Source: BOG-908 sp964242115 (GTDB taxonomy: Bacteria > Pseudomonadota > Alphaproteobacteria > Acetobacterales > Acetobacteraceae). From it: a DNA stretch of 64,000 nucleotides. A program made the translations under genes and the position numbers. Below the pieces are notes generated by a model. The model had not been told where the DNA came from. It searched no databases and saw nothing but the letters and a program-made list of their open reading frames with translations. The stretch lies in assembly GCA_964242115.1 (NCBI GenBank), contig CAXSZX010000021.1, positions 19,110 to 83,109 on the forward strand, read 5' to 3'. Positions within the stretch are counted from its first letter, which is position 1. Each line of letters opens with the position of its first letter. Of this stretch, positions 44,632 through 53,876 are shown one piece after another.

Positions 44632-46842
44632 TCAGAGGAACGAGACGGGATCCACATCCACGTCCACCCGCACGCCGCGCACCGCTTTTACCGCGGCCAG
44701 CCAGACGCGAAGCAGTGGCTGGACAGCGATGTCGCGACGCGTCTTCAGCAGCAGCCGCCGCCGGTGCCGGCCACGCAGGATGGCCAGCGGTGCGGGTGCA
44801 GGCCCCAGCACCAGCACGCCCTCGCCGTGCGGCGCGGCTGTCCCCAAATCACGCGCGACGAGGTCGGCGGCGTCTGCCGTCTCCGCGCTGACGATCACCG
44901 CCGCCAACCGGCCGTAAGGCGGCCAGTGTCCCGGCCGGCGCGCCTCGGACTCGCGGGTAAAAAACCCGGCCAGGTCGTTGGCCACCAGCGCCTGCATCAC
45001 CGGGTGCTCCGGCGAGAAGGTCTGCAGCAGCACGCGGCCAGGCGCCTCCGCCCGCCCGGCACGGCCGGCGACCTGGTGCAGCAACTGCACGGTGCGCTCG
45101 GCCGCGCGCAGGTCGCCACCGGCGAGACCCAAATCGGCGTCCACCACGCCCACCAGGGTAAGGTGGGGGAAGTGCCAGCCCTTGGCGACGATCTGGGTGC
45201 CGATGATCAGGTCCACCTCGCGCCGCTCGATCGCCGCTGCTGCCAGGCCGGCGGCGTGCGGGCCCGGCATGGTGTCGCTGGCCATCACCAGGCGGCGGGC
45301 GTCGGGGAACAGGGCGGCCACCTCCTCGGTGATGCGCTCCACGCCGGGGCCGATCGGGGCGAGGCTGCCCTCGGCGTGGCAGATAGGGCACTGCGGCGGG
45401 ATCGGCTCGGCGTGGCCGCAATGGTGGCAGGTCAGCCGGCGCAACGCGCGGTGTTCCACCAGCCACGCGGTGCAGTTGGGGCAGGCCAGGCGGTGGCCGC
45501 AGGCGCGGCACAGCGTCAGCGGCGCGTAGCCACGACGGTTGAGGAAGAACATCGCCTGTTCGCCGGCCGCCAGTGTTTCGTGCACGGCGGCAACCAGGCG
45601 CGGGGAGAGGAAACGGCCGCGCTCGGGCGCGTCGTCACGCAAGTCGATGGCGGCCACCGCCGGCAGCCGGGCGCCGCCGTGGCGATGGGGCAGTTGCAGG
45701 TGGCGGTAGCGGCCGGCCTCCACGTTGGCCAGGCTCTCCAGACTGGGCGTGGCGCTGACCAGGACTGCCGGCGCGTCGGACAGGCGGGCGCGCACCACCG
45801 CCATGTCGCGGGCGTGGTAGACCACCCCGTCCTCCTGCTTGAAGGCAGTCTCGTGCTCCTCGTCGACCACCACCAGGCCCAGTTCGCCGAACGGCAGGAA
45901 CAGCGCCGAGCGGGCGCCCACCACCACGCGCGCGGTGCCGTCCGCCACCGCGCGCCAGGTGACCCGCCGCGTGCGTGAGGCGAGGTCGGAGTGCCACACC
46001 GCCGGCGCGGTGCCGAAGCGGCGGGCGAAGCGGTCGAGGAACTGCGCCGAGAGGGCGATCTCCGGCAGCAGGATCAGCGATTGCCGCCCCGCCGCCAGGC
46101 AGGCGGCGACCGCCTCCAGGTAGACCTCCGTCTTGCCCGAGCCCGTGACGCCGTCCAGCAGGGTGGCGCTGAACGCCGCTTCGTCCACCGCCTCGCGCAG
46201 AGCTGCCGCCACCCGGTTCTGGTCCGGCGAGAGGGCAGGGTGGGCATGCGCCGGGTCGGGCTCGGCGAAAGCAGCGCCGGCCGGGATCGGCGTGGGCACC
46301 AGCTGGCCCGCCTGGGCCATGGCGCGCAGCACCGCGGTGCTGACGCCGGCTAGCCTGGCCAACTCGGGTCCCGGGCGGGGCACGCCGTCGCCCAGCACCG
46401 CCAGCACCCGACTGCGCGCTTGCGTCAGCTTGGTCTCGGGCTGCGGGTCCGCGCGCTGCCAGCCGGGGGTGGGGACTGGCGGGGCCAGCGCGTTGATGCG
46501 CAGCGCCATCGCCAGCACCTCGCCGGGGGCGGCCAGCGTGTAGGCGGCCACCCAGTCGACGAAGCGGCGCAGGGGCGCGGGCAGCGGCGGCGCGTCCAGC
46601 TTAGCAGTCAGCGGCTTCAGCTTGGCGGCCGGCACCGCGGGGCCGGAGGGCGCGTCCCACACCACGCCCACCTCCTGACGGCGGTTGAGCGGCACCAGCA
46701 CGATGTCGCCCGGCTCGGCCTGCGTGCCGGCGGGCAGCGCGTAGTCGAACGGGCCGGCGAAGGGATAGGGCAGCAGCACCGGCACACGGGTGCCTGCCGG
46801 CCACACGTCACTGTTGGTTGCAAACAAGAGTTCTTCGGCCAC
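44632..46842 (-). CDS. priA: Primosomal replication restart helicase PriA
   Basis: A 736-residue 3'-5' helicase that reloads the replisome at stalled forks. The N-terminal DNA-binding part contains FDYALPAG and the PLNRRQEVGVVW stretch. The helicase core has DGVTGSGKTEVYLEA (Walker A), VVVDEEHETAFKQ (DEEH box) and VSATPSLES. A zinc-binding insertion has eight cysteines (CRACGHRLACPNC, CHHCGH, CPICH). GTQIVAKGWHFP and HQVAGRAGR are the late helicase motifs. Length and motifs are normal. It is divergent from the DUF484 gene across 23 bp. Confidence 0.95.
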   Translation of the reverse strand: MAEELLFATNSDVWPAGTRVPVLLPYPFAGPFDYALPAGTQAEPGDIVLVPLNRRQEVGVVWDAPSGPAVPAAKLKPLTAKLDAPPLPAPLRRFVDWVAAYTLAAPGEVLAMALRINALAPPVPTPGWQRADPQPETKLTQARSRVLAVLGDGVPRPGPELARLAGVSTAVLRAMAQAGQLVPTPIPAGAAFAEPDPAHAHPALSPDQNRVAAALREAVDEAAFSATLLDGVTGSGKTEVYLEAVAACLAAGRQSLILLPEIALSAQFLDRFARRFGTAPAVWHSDLASRTRRVTWRAVADGTARVVVGARSALFLPFGELGLVVVDEEHETAFKQEDGVVYHARDMAVVRARLSDAPAVLVSATPSLESLANVEAGRYRHLQLPHRHGGARLPAVAAIDLRDDAPERGRFLSPRLVAAVHETLAAGEQAMFFLNRRGYAPLTLCRACGHRLACPNCTAWLVEHRALRRLTCHHCGHAEPIPPQCPICHAEGSLAPIGPGVERITEEVAALFPDARRLVMASDTMPGPHAAGLAAAAIERREVDLIIGTQIVAKGWHFPHLTLVGVVDADLGLAGGDLRAAERTVQLLHQVAGRAGRAEAPGRVLLQTFSPEHPVMQALVANDLAGFFTRESEARRPGHWPPYGRLAAVIVSAETADAADLVARDLGTAAPHGEGVLVLGPAPAPLAILRGRHRRRLLLKTRRDIAVQPLLRVWLAAVKAVRGVRVDVDVDPVSFL

Positions 46843-46865
46843 GCAAAGCTGTGTAGCCTATCTTC

Positions 46866-47513
46866 ATGACGGCCGCAGACCCCCAGCCTGTGCTGATCCG
46901 CCTGGCTCCGAGCGCGCCCACGCCGGAGCAGGTGGAGGCCTTCCTGCGCGCCCAGCCAGACTTCCTGGCGGAGCGGCCCGAGCTCTACGCCGGCCTGTCG
47001 CCGCCGCGCCGCGTGCACGGTGCGGTGTTCGCCGACCACATGGAGGCCATGCTGGCCCAGGCGCGCCTGCGTGCGGCCGAGATGGAGGCGCGCGCCAGCG
47101 ACGTGCTAGCCGCCGGACGCGCCGCCAGCGGCATCGCCGAGCGGGTGCAGGAGGCCGTGCTGGCCCTGTTGCACGCGGCCGACCCGGCGGAGTGCGTGAC
47201 CGAGACCTGGCCCGGCCTGCTCGGCATCGACGCGGCCGCGCTGTGCTGCGAGGGCATCCGCCCGCGCTGGCGCACGCTGCCCAGCGGGGCAATTCGGGCG
47301 CTGCTGCGGCAGCGCGCTCTGGTGTTCCGCGACCGTCCCGCTGACGCGCCGCTGTTGCACGCCGAGGCGGCGCTGCTGGCAGAACGCGACGCGTTGATCG
47401 AGCTGCCTGGCACGGCGTTGCTGGCCCTGGTCAGCCGGGACCCGGCGGCGTTGCCGGCTACGTTGGCCTGGGGGTTCCTGGGGCGGGCGTTAGGCGCGCG
47501 GCTGGAGAGGTAA
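46866..47513 (+). CDS. DUF484 family protein
   Basis: A 215-residue protein of the DUF484 family, a GAF-like fold of unknown function often encoded beside xerC and priA. The N-terminal TPEQVEAFLRAQPDFLAERPEL and a coiled segment (MEAMLAQARLRAAEMEARA) are followed by a GAF-like core. The usual neighbour xerC is absent; a repeat element begins at its stop codon (TAAGCAAGG) and the next gene is convergent. The ATG at 46866 lies 23 bp from the divergent priA start, so both share a tiny promoter region. Confidence 0.82.
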   Translation: MTAADPQPVLIRLAPSAPTPEQVEAFLRAQPDFLAERPELYAGLSPPRRVHGAVFADHMEAMLAQARLRAAEMEARASDVLAAGRAASGIAERVQEAVLALLHAADPAECVTETWPGLLGIDAAALCCEGIRPRWRTLPSGAIRALLRQRALVFRDRPADAPLLHAEAALLAERDALIELPGTALLALVSRDPAALPATLAWGFLGRALGARLER

Positions 47514-47638
47514 GCAAGGCCTTCTTTTCTGAAGAAAAGAAGCAAAAGACTTTTATCTCTGGGGTAAGCGCCGGCCACCTGGTCCGCGACGGCCAAGACA
47601 AAAGTTTTCTGGTTCTTTTTTTCAAAAAAGAACTGCTT
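47513..47638. repeat. Intergenic repeat copy 18 (complete, centre type B reversed)
   Basis: Left stem CTTCTTTTCTGAAGAAAAGAAG, right stem closed by GGTTC/GAAC. Centre CTCTGGGGTAAGCGCC, then GGTCCGCGACGGCC. The first base is shared with the DUF484 stop codon, and the last lies 1 bp from the stop of the small acidic protein. Convergent gap. Confidence 0.92.
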
Positions 47639-47639
47639 T

Positions 47640-47762
47640 TTACTTATCTTCGGGCCCCGTGCTGCCTCCCACCGCCGGCGGGTCGCTGGCCGGAAACGTG
47701 TCTTCCAGCACGTCGTCGCGGTCGGCGTCTTCCTCGGTCTGCTCCTGTTTGGTCCCGCTCAT
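47640..47762 (-). CDS. 40-residue acidic protein with the DTFPASDPP motif
   Basis: A very short, strongly acidic peptide: MSGTKQEQTEEDADRDDVLE then DTFPASDPPAVGGSTGPEDK. The DTFPASDPP core recurs in small hypothetical proteins of alphaproteobacteria, usually about 40-70 residues. It has no known function and is probably disordered. The start at 47762 is fixed by a perfect Shine-Dalgarno, AAGGAGG, 6-7 nt upstream, which also shows it is translated. It is divergent from the DUF1302 gene and convergent with DUF484. Confidence 0.8.
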   Translation of the reverse strand: MSGTKQEQTEEDADRDDVLEDTFPASDPPAVGGSTGPEDK

Positions 47763-48026
47763 GGCCAGCCTCCTTGTGGTGTGCATCACCGGCAACGCGG
47801 CAGGTGGCGGCGGTTGCAGCCATGGCCTGCCTGCGATGGCCCGAGCCGTGCGGCACGCCCTCTGTGGCAAGTCTGCACCAGGTCAGTGTTACGCGCTTGA
47901 CGCGTTTAGTGTGCCCACCCTAACGTTTCGCTGTAGCGGAAGTGGATTCACTTATATAACAATCGAGCGCCGGATGGCGCGGCCCGACCGGGCGCAGAAC
48001 CGGCGGCTCGTACAGGGGATAGAACG

Positions 48027-49976
48027 TTGGCGACATCATCGATATTCGGGGCAAACGGCGTGCTCGGTGTGCGCCGCCGCAGGCTGCTGGCAGGTGCGTC
48101 ACTTGCAGTGCTGGCCGTGTCCGGCGCAGCCCACGCTTACGAGACGACGGTTGGCGGCTACCAGATCAACATCGACACCACGCTGTCTTCCAGCGTGGAC
48201 CTGCGTCTCTCGCCGATCGACGAGAACTTCGTCGGCGTGCAGAACGGCGGCAAGTTCCCCACCGCCAACAACGACAACGGCACGCTGAACTACCGCGACG
48301 GCTCGCCGGTTGCCGCAGTGCAGCGCGTGACCACCGAAGTGCAGATCAAGAAGGACGATTACGGCCTGTTCATCCGCGCCACCGGCTTCTACGACCCGGT
48401 GATCGACAGCGAACGAACCGACTTCCAGTCGCTGAACCGCCCTGCGGTGCGCGACATCGGCGCCGATCTGCGCCTGCTCGACGCCTACGTGTTCGCCCGC
48501 CCTGAGATATTCGGCCACCCGTTCGATTTGCGCGTCGGCAACCAGGCGCTGAACTGGGGCGAGAGCACGTTCATCGGCGGCGGCATCAACACTATCACCC
48601 CGGTCGACGTGACCGCCCTGCGCGCGCCCGGCTCCGAGCTGCGACAGGCTTTTTTGCCGATCCCGGTGATCGACGCCAAGACCGAGATCGTTCCCAACCT
48701 GACGATCGAATCGTACTACCAGTTCACCTTCGTGCGCGACAAGCTCGAGCCGGTGGGCTCCTTCTTCGGCACCAACGACACCATCCTCGACGGCGGTCAG
48801 TACGCCAACTTGCGCAGCGACGTGCCCGACAACACGCGCGCCCCCTACGCGGCGAGCCTGGCAGACGGCATCCTGTTCGGCGCTGCCTATCCGCGCAGCA
48901 ACAGCCGCTATCCCACAACGCTCGACGAATTCGGGTTCGCGCTGCGCGAAAACTTCCCCTCGCTGGGCGACACTGAGATCGGGCTGTACTATGAGAATTA
49001 CGACAGCCGCATCCCGTTCGCTTCGTTTCGCACCGGCAAGGCCAACATCTCCGGCCTGCCGGGCGCCTTCGCGGTCGCACCAAACCCGCTGCTTGCCCTG
49101 CTGCTGCCCGGCATCAACTACGCGAAGCAGACCTACGACTCGACGGCGTCGATCTTCGCCGACTACCCGAAGGACATTCACCTCGTCGGCGTGAGCTGGA
49201 ACTTCACCGGGCCTGCCGGACTGGCCGTGCAGGGCGAATTGTCCAGCAGGATCAACCAGCCGATCCAGTTGTCGGGGTCCGACCTCACTTTCGCCACTGC
49301 GTCTCCGGCAATTAGGTCGGCGGCGTCCCTCAGCCCGGCCGTGGCGTTGGCCGCAGCGCAGCTCAAGGAAGACCCGACCGTCCAGGCGGCCGGCGGCGAG
49401 AACATCGGCTTCGACCAGATCATCGACGGCTGGAAGCGCTACCCGGTCATCCAAGGCCAGACGACGGTCACTAAGCTCTACAACGCGATCCCGAACCTGA
49501 AGATCAACAGCATCGCCATCGTGGGCGAGATCGGCGCCGATTACGTCGCGAACTTCCCGCGCAACAGCGGCATCTTCAACGCTCCCTACACCACCGACAC
49601 CAACTCCGCCTACGTGTCCAACGCGACGGTGAACAGCTCAGGCGTCTATCCGTTAAGCAAGAAGGGCTTCGCCAGTCAGTTCTCCGCCGCCTACACCGTG
49701 GCCGTCGTCATCGACATGCCGGACGTGCTGCCTTACGCGATCGACATGAAGCCGCTGGTCTCGCTGCAGCACGACTTCCTGGGGACCAGCCCGGGCGGGG
49801 TGAACACCTTTGTCGCCAACACCGCGGCGGCCAGCGTCGGCGTCAGCTTCAACTACCTGCAGGCCTATAGCCTGGGCGTGCAGTACACCAACCACTTCCC
49901 GGTCTTCAGCAACGGCAAATACGACGGCCTGCTCGACCGGGACTTCTTCAGCGCCGTGCTGTCCTACGAGTTCTGA
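48027..49976 (+). CDS. DUF1302 family outer-membrane-like protein
   Basis: A 649-residue exported protein of the DUF1302 family, predicted to form an outer-membrane beta structure. The N-terminus has an arginine-rich start and a hydrophobic core ending GAAHA (signal peptide, about residues 1-37). Alternating short strands, tyrosines and a final Phe (LSYEF) fit an outer-membrane barrel. The start is a TTG at 48027: no ATG lies in the N-terminal region, and AGGGGA about 8 nt upstream supports it. A GTG nearer the signal peptide is the alternative. In many proteobacteria DUF1302 genes lie with DUF1329, YCF48-like and MMPL-type RND genes. Here the last two follow on the same strand; DUF1329 is missing. 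Confidence 0.85.
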   Translation: MATSSIFGANGVLGVRRRRLLAGASLAVLAVSGAAHAYETTVGGYQINIDTTLSSSVDLRLSPIDENFVGVQNGGKFPTANNDNGTLNYRDGSPVAAVQRVTTEVQIKKDDYGLFIRATGFYDPVIDSERTDFQSLNRPAVRDIGADLRLLDAYVFARPEIFGHPFDLRVGNQALNWGESTFIGGGINTITPVDVTALRAPGSELRQAFLPIPVIDAKTEIVPNLTIESYYQFTFVRDKLEPVGSFFGTNDTILDGGQYANLRSDVPDNTRAPYAASLADGILFGAAYPRSNSRYPTTLDEFGFALRENFPSLGDTEIGLYYENYDSRIPFASFRTGKANISGLPGAFAVAPNPLLALLLPGINYAKQTYDSTASIFADYPKDIHLVGVSWNFTGPAGLAVQGELSSRINQPIQLSGSDLTFATASPAIRSAASLSPAVALAAAQLKEDPTVQAAGGENIGFDQIIDGWKRYPVIQGQTTVTKLYNAIPNLKINSIAIVGEIGADYVANFPRNSGIFNAPYTTDTNSAYVSNATVNSSGVYPLSKKGFASQFSAAYTVAVVIDMPDVLPYAIDMKPLVSLQHDFLGTSPGGVNTFVANTAAASVGVSFNYLQAYSLGVQYTNHFPVFSNGKYDGLLDRDFFSAVLSYEF

Positions 49977-50007
49977 TGTTCATCGCCTGGAACATCGACC
50001 GGTGACA

Positions 50008-50095
50008 GGCAAGCAAGCGGTTCTTTTTTGAGAAAAAGAGCCAAAAAACTTTTGCCCTTCGGGTGCGCGATGCCGGAGCCTTCGCGACAGCAAAC
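50008..50095. repeat. Intergenic repeat copy 19a (left arm, reversed-type centre)
   Basis: AAGCAAGCGG, GTTCTTTTTTG facing AAAAAGAGCC (one G:T-type mismatch), CAAAAAACTTTTGCCC, then a centre of the reversed type B: CTTCGGGTGCGCGATGCC, CCTTCGCGACAGC. No right arm follows. Confidence 0.85.
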
Positions 50096-50209
50096 AGACA
50101 GGGCAACGGTCGGGCACCAGGACACGCGTGCCCGGCCGGCAACACGACCCTCGGCCTGAAGCGGCGGACAAGTTCGCAAGCCACCCCGCCCCGAGCACAC
50201 CGAAAACGA

Positions 50210-50320
50210 GGTGGGCGAGCGCTGTCGCGGGAAGCTGAAACACCACGTCTCAACACAGCACACCCGAAGAGAGCAAAAGTTTTTTGGTTCTTTTCTTCAA
50301 AAAAGAACTGCTTGCCTTGC
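50210..50320. repeat. Intergenic repeat copy 19b (type C centre and right arm)
   Basis: GCGCTGTCGCGGGAAGCTGA and AACACCACGTCTC match the centre of copy 2 almost exactly. Right stem closed by GGTTC/GAAC with TTTTCTTCAAAAAAG, ending CTGCTTGC. No left arm precedes it. Confidence 0.88.
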
Positions 50321-50381
50321 CTTCTCCGTCGATTCCCCGGAGTCAGAGGCAAAGCCGACACCTATAAGAGGTAAGAGTCCG

Positions 50382-51365
50382 TTGTCTCCCTCCCTGACCC
50401 GCAGGAAAGCTGCCCTACCTGCCGCCCTGATCCTGGCGGCCAGCCTGACCGCCGCGTCCGCCGCCACGACTGCCGATACCGACCAGCCAACCTGGCGCGC
50501 CACGCACGGCCCGCTGCTGGCCGTCGCGCATGCCGGCAATCGCCTAGTGGCCGTCGGCGACCGGGGCGCAATCCTGCTCTCCGACGACCAGGGCGAGACC
50601 TGGCGGATGGCGCAGAGCCCGTCGCCGGAACTGCTGACCGACGTGGTGTTCGACAGTCCGGTGGAGGGCTGGGCGGTGGGCCAGGACACCAGCATCCTGC
50701 GCACCACCGACGCGGGCGAGCACTGGACGCTGCAGCGCGCACCGGACGGCAAGGACCAGGCGCTGTTCTCGGTGGCCGTGCTCGGCCCGTCGCACCTGAT
50801 GGCCACCGGCGCCTACGCGCTGGCGCTGGAGACCACCGACGCCGCCACCTGGACCCCGGTGAAGCTGCCCAGCATGGACGAGGACTATCACCTGAACTGC
50901 GTCATCGCCCACGGCGCCGACGTGGTGATCACCGGGGAGGCCGGCCACGCCTTTGTCCGCCACGACGGCAACTGGACGGCGATGCCGGTGCCCTACCAGG
51001 GCTCGCAGTTCGGCTGCCTGACCACGGCGGATGGCGGGCTGTACAGCTTCGGCCTGCGCGGGAGCATGTTCGTCTCCACCGGCGCAGCACCGGCCTGGCG
51101 CCGGATCGAGACCAACGAGCAGCGCTCCATCTTCGGCGGCACGGTGCTGGCCAACGGCTTTATGGCGCTGGTGGGCTCCAACGGCCTGGTGCTGCTGTTC
51201 GACCCGGTGACCAACACCTTCCGCACCCTGCCCATCCCCACCGGCGCCAGCCTGTCCGGCGTGGTCGAGGTCGCGGGCGGCAAATGGGTTTTGGTGGGGT
51301 ACGACGGCGTGCACGTGATGGACCCCACCACGGCAGCCACCCAGGCTTCGGAGGCCGTGCGATGA
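50382..51365 (+). CDS. YCF48/BNR-type beta-propeller protein, exported
   Basis: A 327-residue periplasmic protein. After a signal peptide (RRKAALPAALILAASLTAA, about residues 7-28) come repeated blades with DDQGETWRM, TTDAGEHWTL and TTDAATWTP. These are the Asp-box/BNR pattern of YCF48-like propellers. VGDRGAILLS and VGSNGLVLLF are the inter-blade strands. The frame is open from 50211 through the repeat element, but the TTG at 50382 has AGAGG 9 nt upstream and gives a clean signal peptide. Its stop overlaps the RND gene start (ATGA), so the two proteins are coupled. In this export cassette the propeller may act as the periplasmic link between barrel and pump; this is inference. Confidence 0.8.
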   Translation: MSPSLTRRKAALPAALILAASLTAASAATTADTDQPTWRATHGPLLAVAHAGNRLVAVGDRGAILLSDDQGETWRMAQSPSPELLTDVVFDSPVEGWAVGQDTSILRTTDAGEHWTLQRAPDGKDQALFSVAVLGPSHLMATGAYALALETTDAATWTPVKLPSMDEDYHLNCVIAHGADVVITGEAGHAFVRHDGNWTAMPVPYQGSQFGCLTTADGGLYSFGLRGSMFVSTGAAPAWRRIETNEQRSIFGGTVLANGFMALVGSNGLVLLFDPVTNTFRTLPIPTGASLSGVVEVAGGKWVLVGYDGVHVMDPTTAATQASEAVR

Positions 51366-53737
51366 TCGGGTTCCTCGAGCGTGCGCTGTTCTCCAACCGG
51401 CGCAAGATCCTGGTGGCCTTTGCGCTGATCACGGTCGGCCTGGGCTTCTTCGCGGCGCGCGTGCATCCGGACGCGGCGTTCGACAAGCTGCTGCCGTCGC
51501 ACAACGCCTACATCGACACCTACAAGAAGGTGGAACGCCAGTTCGGTGGCGGCAACGTGCTGCTGATCTCGCTGGAGGCCAAGCACGGCAACATCTTCAC
51601 GCCGGAATACTTCGACGCGCTGCGTAAGCTGACCGACGACGTGTTCTTCCTGCCCGGCGTGGACCGCACCCACGTCAGCAGCCTCTACACGCCGGACACG
51701 CGCTTCGCGGAGGTGGTCGAAGGCGGCTTTAACGGCGGCCCGGTCATCCCGTCCGGCTTCCAGCCGGACGCCAAGGGCTTCGCCAACGTCCGCAGCAACA
51801 TCATCAAGTCCGGTATCGTCGGCCGGCTGGTTGCCAACAACTTCCGCAGCGCAGTGGTCAGCGCGCACCTCAACGACGTCGATCCGCGCACCGGCGCGCA
51901 CCTCGACTACACCAAGTTCGCCAACGAGCTCGACAGCATCATCCGCGCCAAATACGACACCGCGGACACGCAGATCCACATCCTCGGTTTCGCCCAGGCG
52001 ATCGGCGACATCGAGCGCGGCGCCCAGGTGATCGTGGTGTTCTTCGGCGTGGCACTCGCGGTGGCCGCAGTGCTGCTCTACATCGTTTCCCGCTCGCTTT
52101 ACCTGACGGCCGCAGCGCTCGCCTGCTCACTCATCGCGGTGATGTGGCAGCTCGGCATCATCACAGCGCTGGGCATCGGCATCGACCCGATCTCGGTGCT
52201 GATACCGTTCCTCATCCTTGCCATAGGCGTCAGCCACGGCGTGCAGATCGCGCTGTCCAACGTGCGGCTGGTGGGCGAGGGGCGCACCGCGCTGGAAGCC
52301 GCCCGCGGCAGCTTCCACAACCTGCTCGAGCCCGGCGTGGTCGCACTCTGCCTGGCCGTGCTGACCTTCGTGACGGTGACCACCATCCCGGTACCGGCCA
52401 TCCGCGAGCTCGCTTTGACGGCGGCGATCGGCATCGCCGTGCTGGCGGTGACCAACCTGATGGTGCTGCCGGTGATCGCCAGCTTCGCCAGCGTGTCGAT
52501 GAAGCGCATCGAGGCGGCGCAGCGCGGGGCCGCGCGCTTCGAGGGATTCTGGCGCTTGCTCGCCAGCCTGATTGCGCCGCGCTCGGCGGTGATCATCTGC
52601 CTGATCACCGCCGGCGTGGCCGGCGGCGCGCTGCTGCTGGGCCAGCCGGTGGTGGGCGACCTGCACGTAGGCGTGCCGGAACTGCGCCCCGATAGCCGCA
52701 ACAACAGGGACGCGGCGTTCTTCCAGAGCAACTACTCGGTCGGCGTGGACGTGCTGGAGGTGTTGGCCGAGGGGCCGGCCAATTCCTGCCTGGACTACGA
52801 TTCGATGAAGCGGATCGACGATCTGGACCACCGCCTGCAGGGCGTGCCCGGCGTGCGCAGCACGCTGTTCATGGGCCACCTGATGCGCCAGGTGAACGTG
52901 GTGTTCAACGAGGGCAACCCGAAGTTCAACTACCTGCCGCATGACAGCCGTATCCTCGGCCGCGACAGCTCCGCCTTCGAGCCGGCGCAGGGCCTGGCCA
53001 ACGAGGATTGCTCGGCGATGCCGCTGATCATCTTCCTCACCGACCACAAGGCCGGCACCATCGACCGGGTCATCAAGACCGTGGAGGCATACGCCGCCAC
53101 GCCCACGAAGACCAAGCTGCGGCTGGAGCTTGCGGCGGGCACCGCCGGCGTCATCGGTGCCACCAACCAGGTGGTCGAAGCCGCACAGCTGCCGATGCTC
53201 GGGCTGGTCTACGGCATGATCATCGTGATCTGCCTGGGCGTCTTCCGCTCCGTGCGCGCGGCAATCTGCATCGTGCTGCCGCTGGCCGCCGTCTCCATCC
53301 TGGCCAACGCGGCGATGAGCGTGCTCGGCATCGGGCTGAAACTGTCCACCTTGCCGGTCACCGCACTCGGCGTCGGCATCGGCGTGGACTACGGAATCTA
53401 CAAGTTCTCCCGCCTGTCCTACTATATGCGGCACGGTTACACGCTGAACGCGGCCTACATCCAGACCCTGCGCGAGACGGGAAGTGCGGTGATCTTCACC
53501 GGGTTGTCGCTCTCGATCGGTGTAGCGACCTGGGCGTTCTCGCCGCTGCAGTTCCAGGCGGATATGGGGCTGCTGCTGACGTTCATGTTTTTCATGAACA
53601 TGGTGGGCGCCATCGTGGTGCTGCCGGCGATCATCGGGGTGATGGACCTGATCGTCCCGCAGAAGCGGCCTGGCGACATCGCGGCGGCGCTGGAGCCGGA
53701 GCATGAGGGCGAGGTGGCTGGGGCGCCTAAAGTGTAA
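51362..53737 (+). CDS. MMPL-type RND superfamily exporter
   Basis: A 791-residue pump of the hydrophobe/MMPL branch of the RND superfamily, shorter than drug-efflux RNDs. A first helix (residues about 15-33) leads to a periplasmic domain, then a bundle of helices (about 220-410). A second periplasmic domain and a final bundle (about 615-770) follow. SHGVQIALSN and the GIGVDYGIYKFSR motif, a conserved Asp-Tyr in the fourth helix of the second half, are diagnostic. The family moves lipids or hydrophobic molecules. It overlaps the YCF48-like gene by ATGA and ends with TAA shared with a repeat element. The substrate is unknown. Confidence 0.88.
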   Translation: MIGFLERALFSNRRKILVAFALITVGLGFFAARVHPDAAFDKLLPSHNAYIDTYKKVERQFGGGNVLLISLEAKHGNIFTPEYFDALRKLTDDVFFLPGVDRTHVSSLYTPDTRFAEVVEGGFNGGPVIPSGFQPDAKGFANVRSNIIKSGIVGRLVANNFRSAVVSAHLNDVDPRTGAHLDYTKFANELDSIIRAKYDTADTQIHILGFAQAIGDIERGAQVIVVFFGVALAVAAVLLYIVSRSLYLTAAALACSLIAVMWQLGIITALGIGIDPISVLIPFLILAIGVSHGVQIALSNVRLVGEGRTALEAARGSFHNLLEPGVVALCLAVLTFVTVTTIPVPAIRELALTAAIGIAVLAVTNLMVLPVIASFASVSMKRIEAAQRGAARFEGFWRLLASLIAPRSAVIICLITAGVAGGALLLGQPVVGDLHVGVPELRPDSRNNRDAAFFQSNYSVGVDVLEVLAEGPANSCLDYDSMKRIDDLDHRLQGVPGVRSTLFMGHLMRQVNVVFNEGNPKFNYLPHDSRILGRDSSAFEPAQGLANEDCSAMPLIIFLTDHKAGTIDRVIKTVEAYAATPTKTKLRLELAAGTAGVIGATNQVVEAAQLPMLGLVYGMIIVICLGVFRSVRAAICIVLPLAAVSILANAAMSVLGIGLKLSTLPVTALGVGIGVDYGIYKFSRLSYYMRHGYTLNAAYIQTLRETGSAVIFTGLSLSIGVATWAFSPLQFQADMGLLLTFMFFMNMVGAIVVLPAIIGVMDLIVPQKRPGDIAAALEPEHEGEVAGAPKV

Positions 53738-53866
53738 GCAAGCACCTTCTTTTCTGAAGAAAAGAAGCAAAAGACTTTTGGTCCTGCTGTCGCGGAGTTT
53801 CCCTCAGCGTATACTCCAAGAGACAAATGTTTTTTGGTTCTTTTTTTCAAAAAAGAACTGCTTGCC
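53735..53866. repeat. Intergenic repeat copy 20 (complete, centre type B forward)
   Basis: TAAGCAAGCA at the left end includes the RND stop codon. Left stem CTTCTTTTCTGAAGAAAAGAAG, right stem closed by GGTTC/GAAC. Centre GCTGTCGCGGAGTTTCCC, then CCAAGAGAC. Convergent gap. Confidence 0.93.
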
Positions 53867-53876
53867 TTGCCTTCAA

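Larger units (their letters stand above)
49977..50381. other. Gap between DUF1302 and the YCF48-like gene
   Basis: 405 bp without a supported gene. It contains a left half-element (50008-50095), an unrelated stretch (50096-50209), and a type C centre with right arm (50210-50320). The two parts look like halves of different repeat copies joined around an insertion. Confidence 0.6.
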
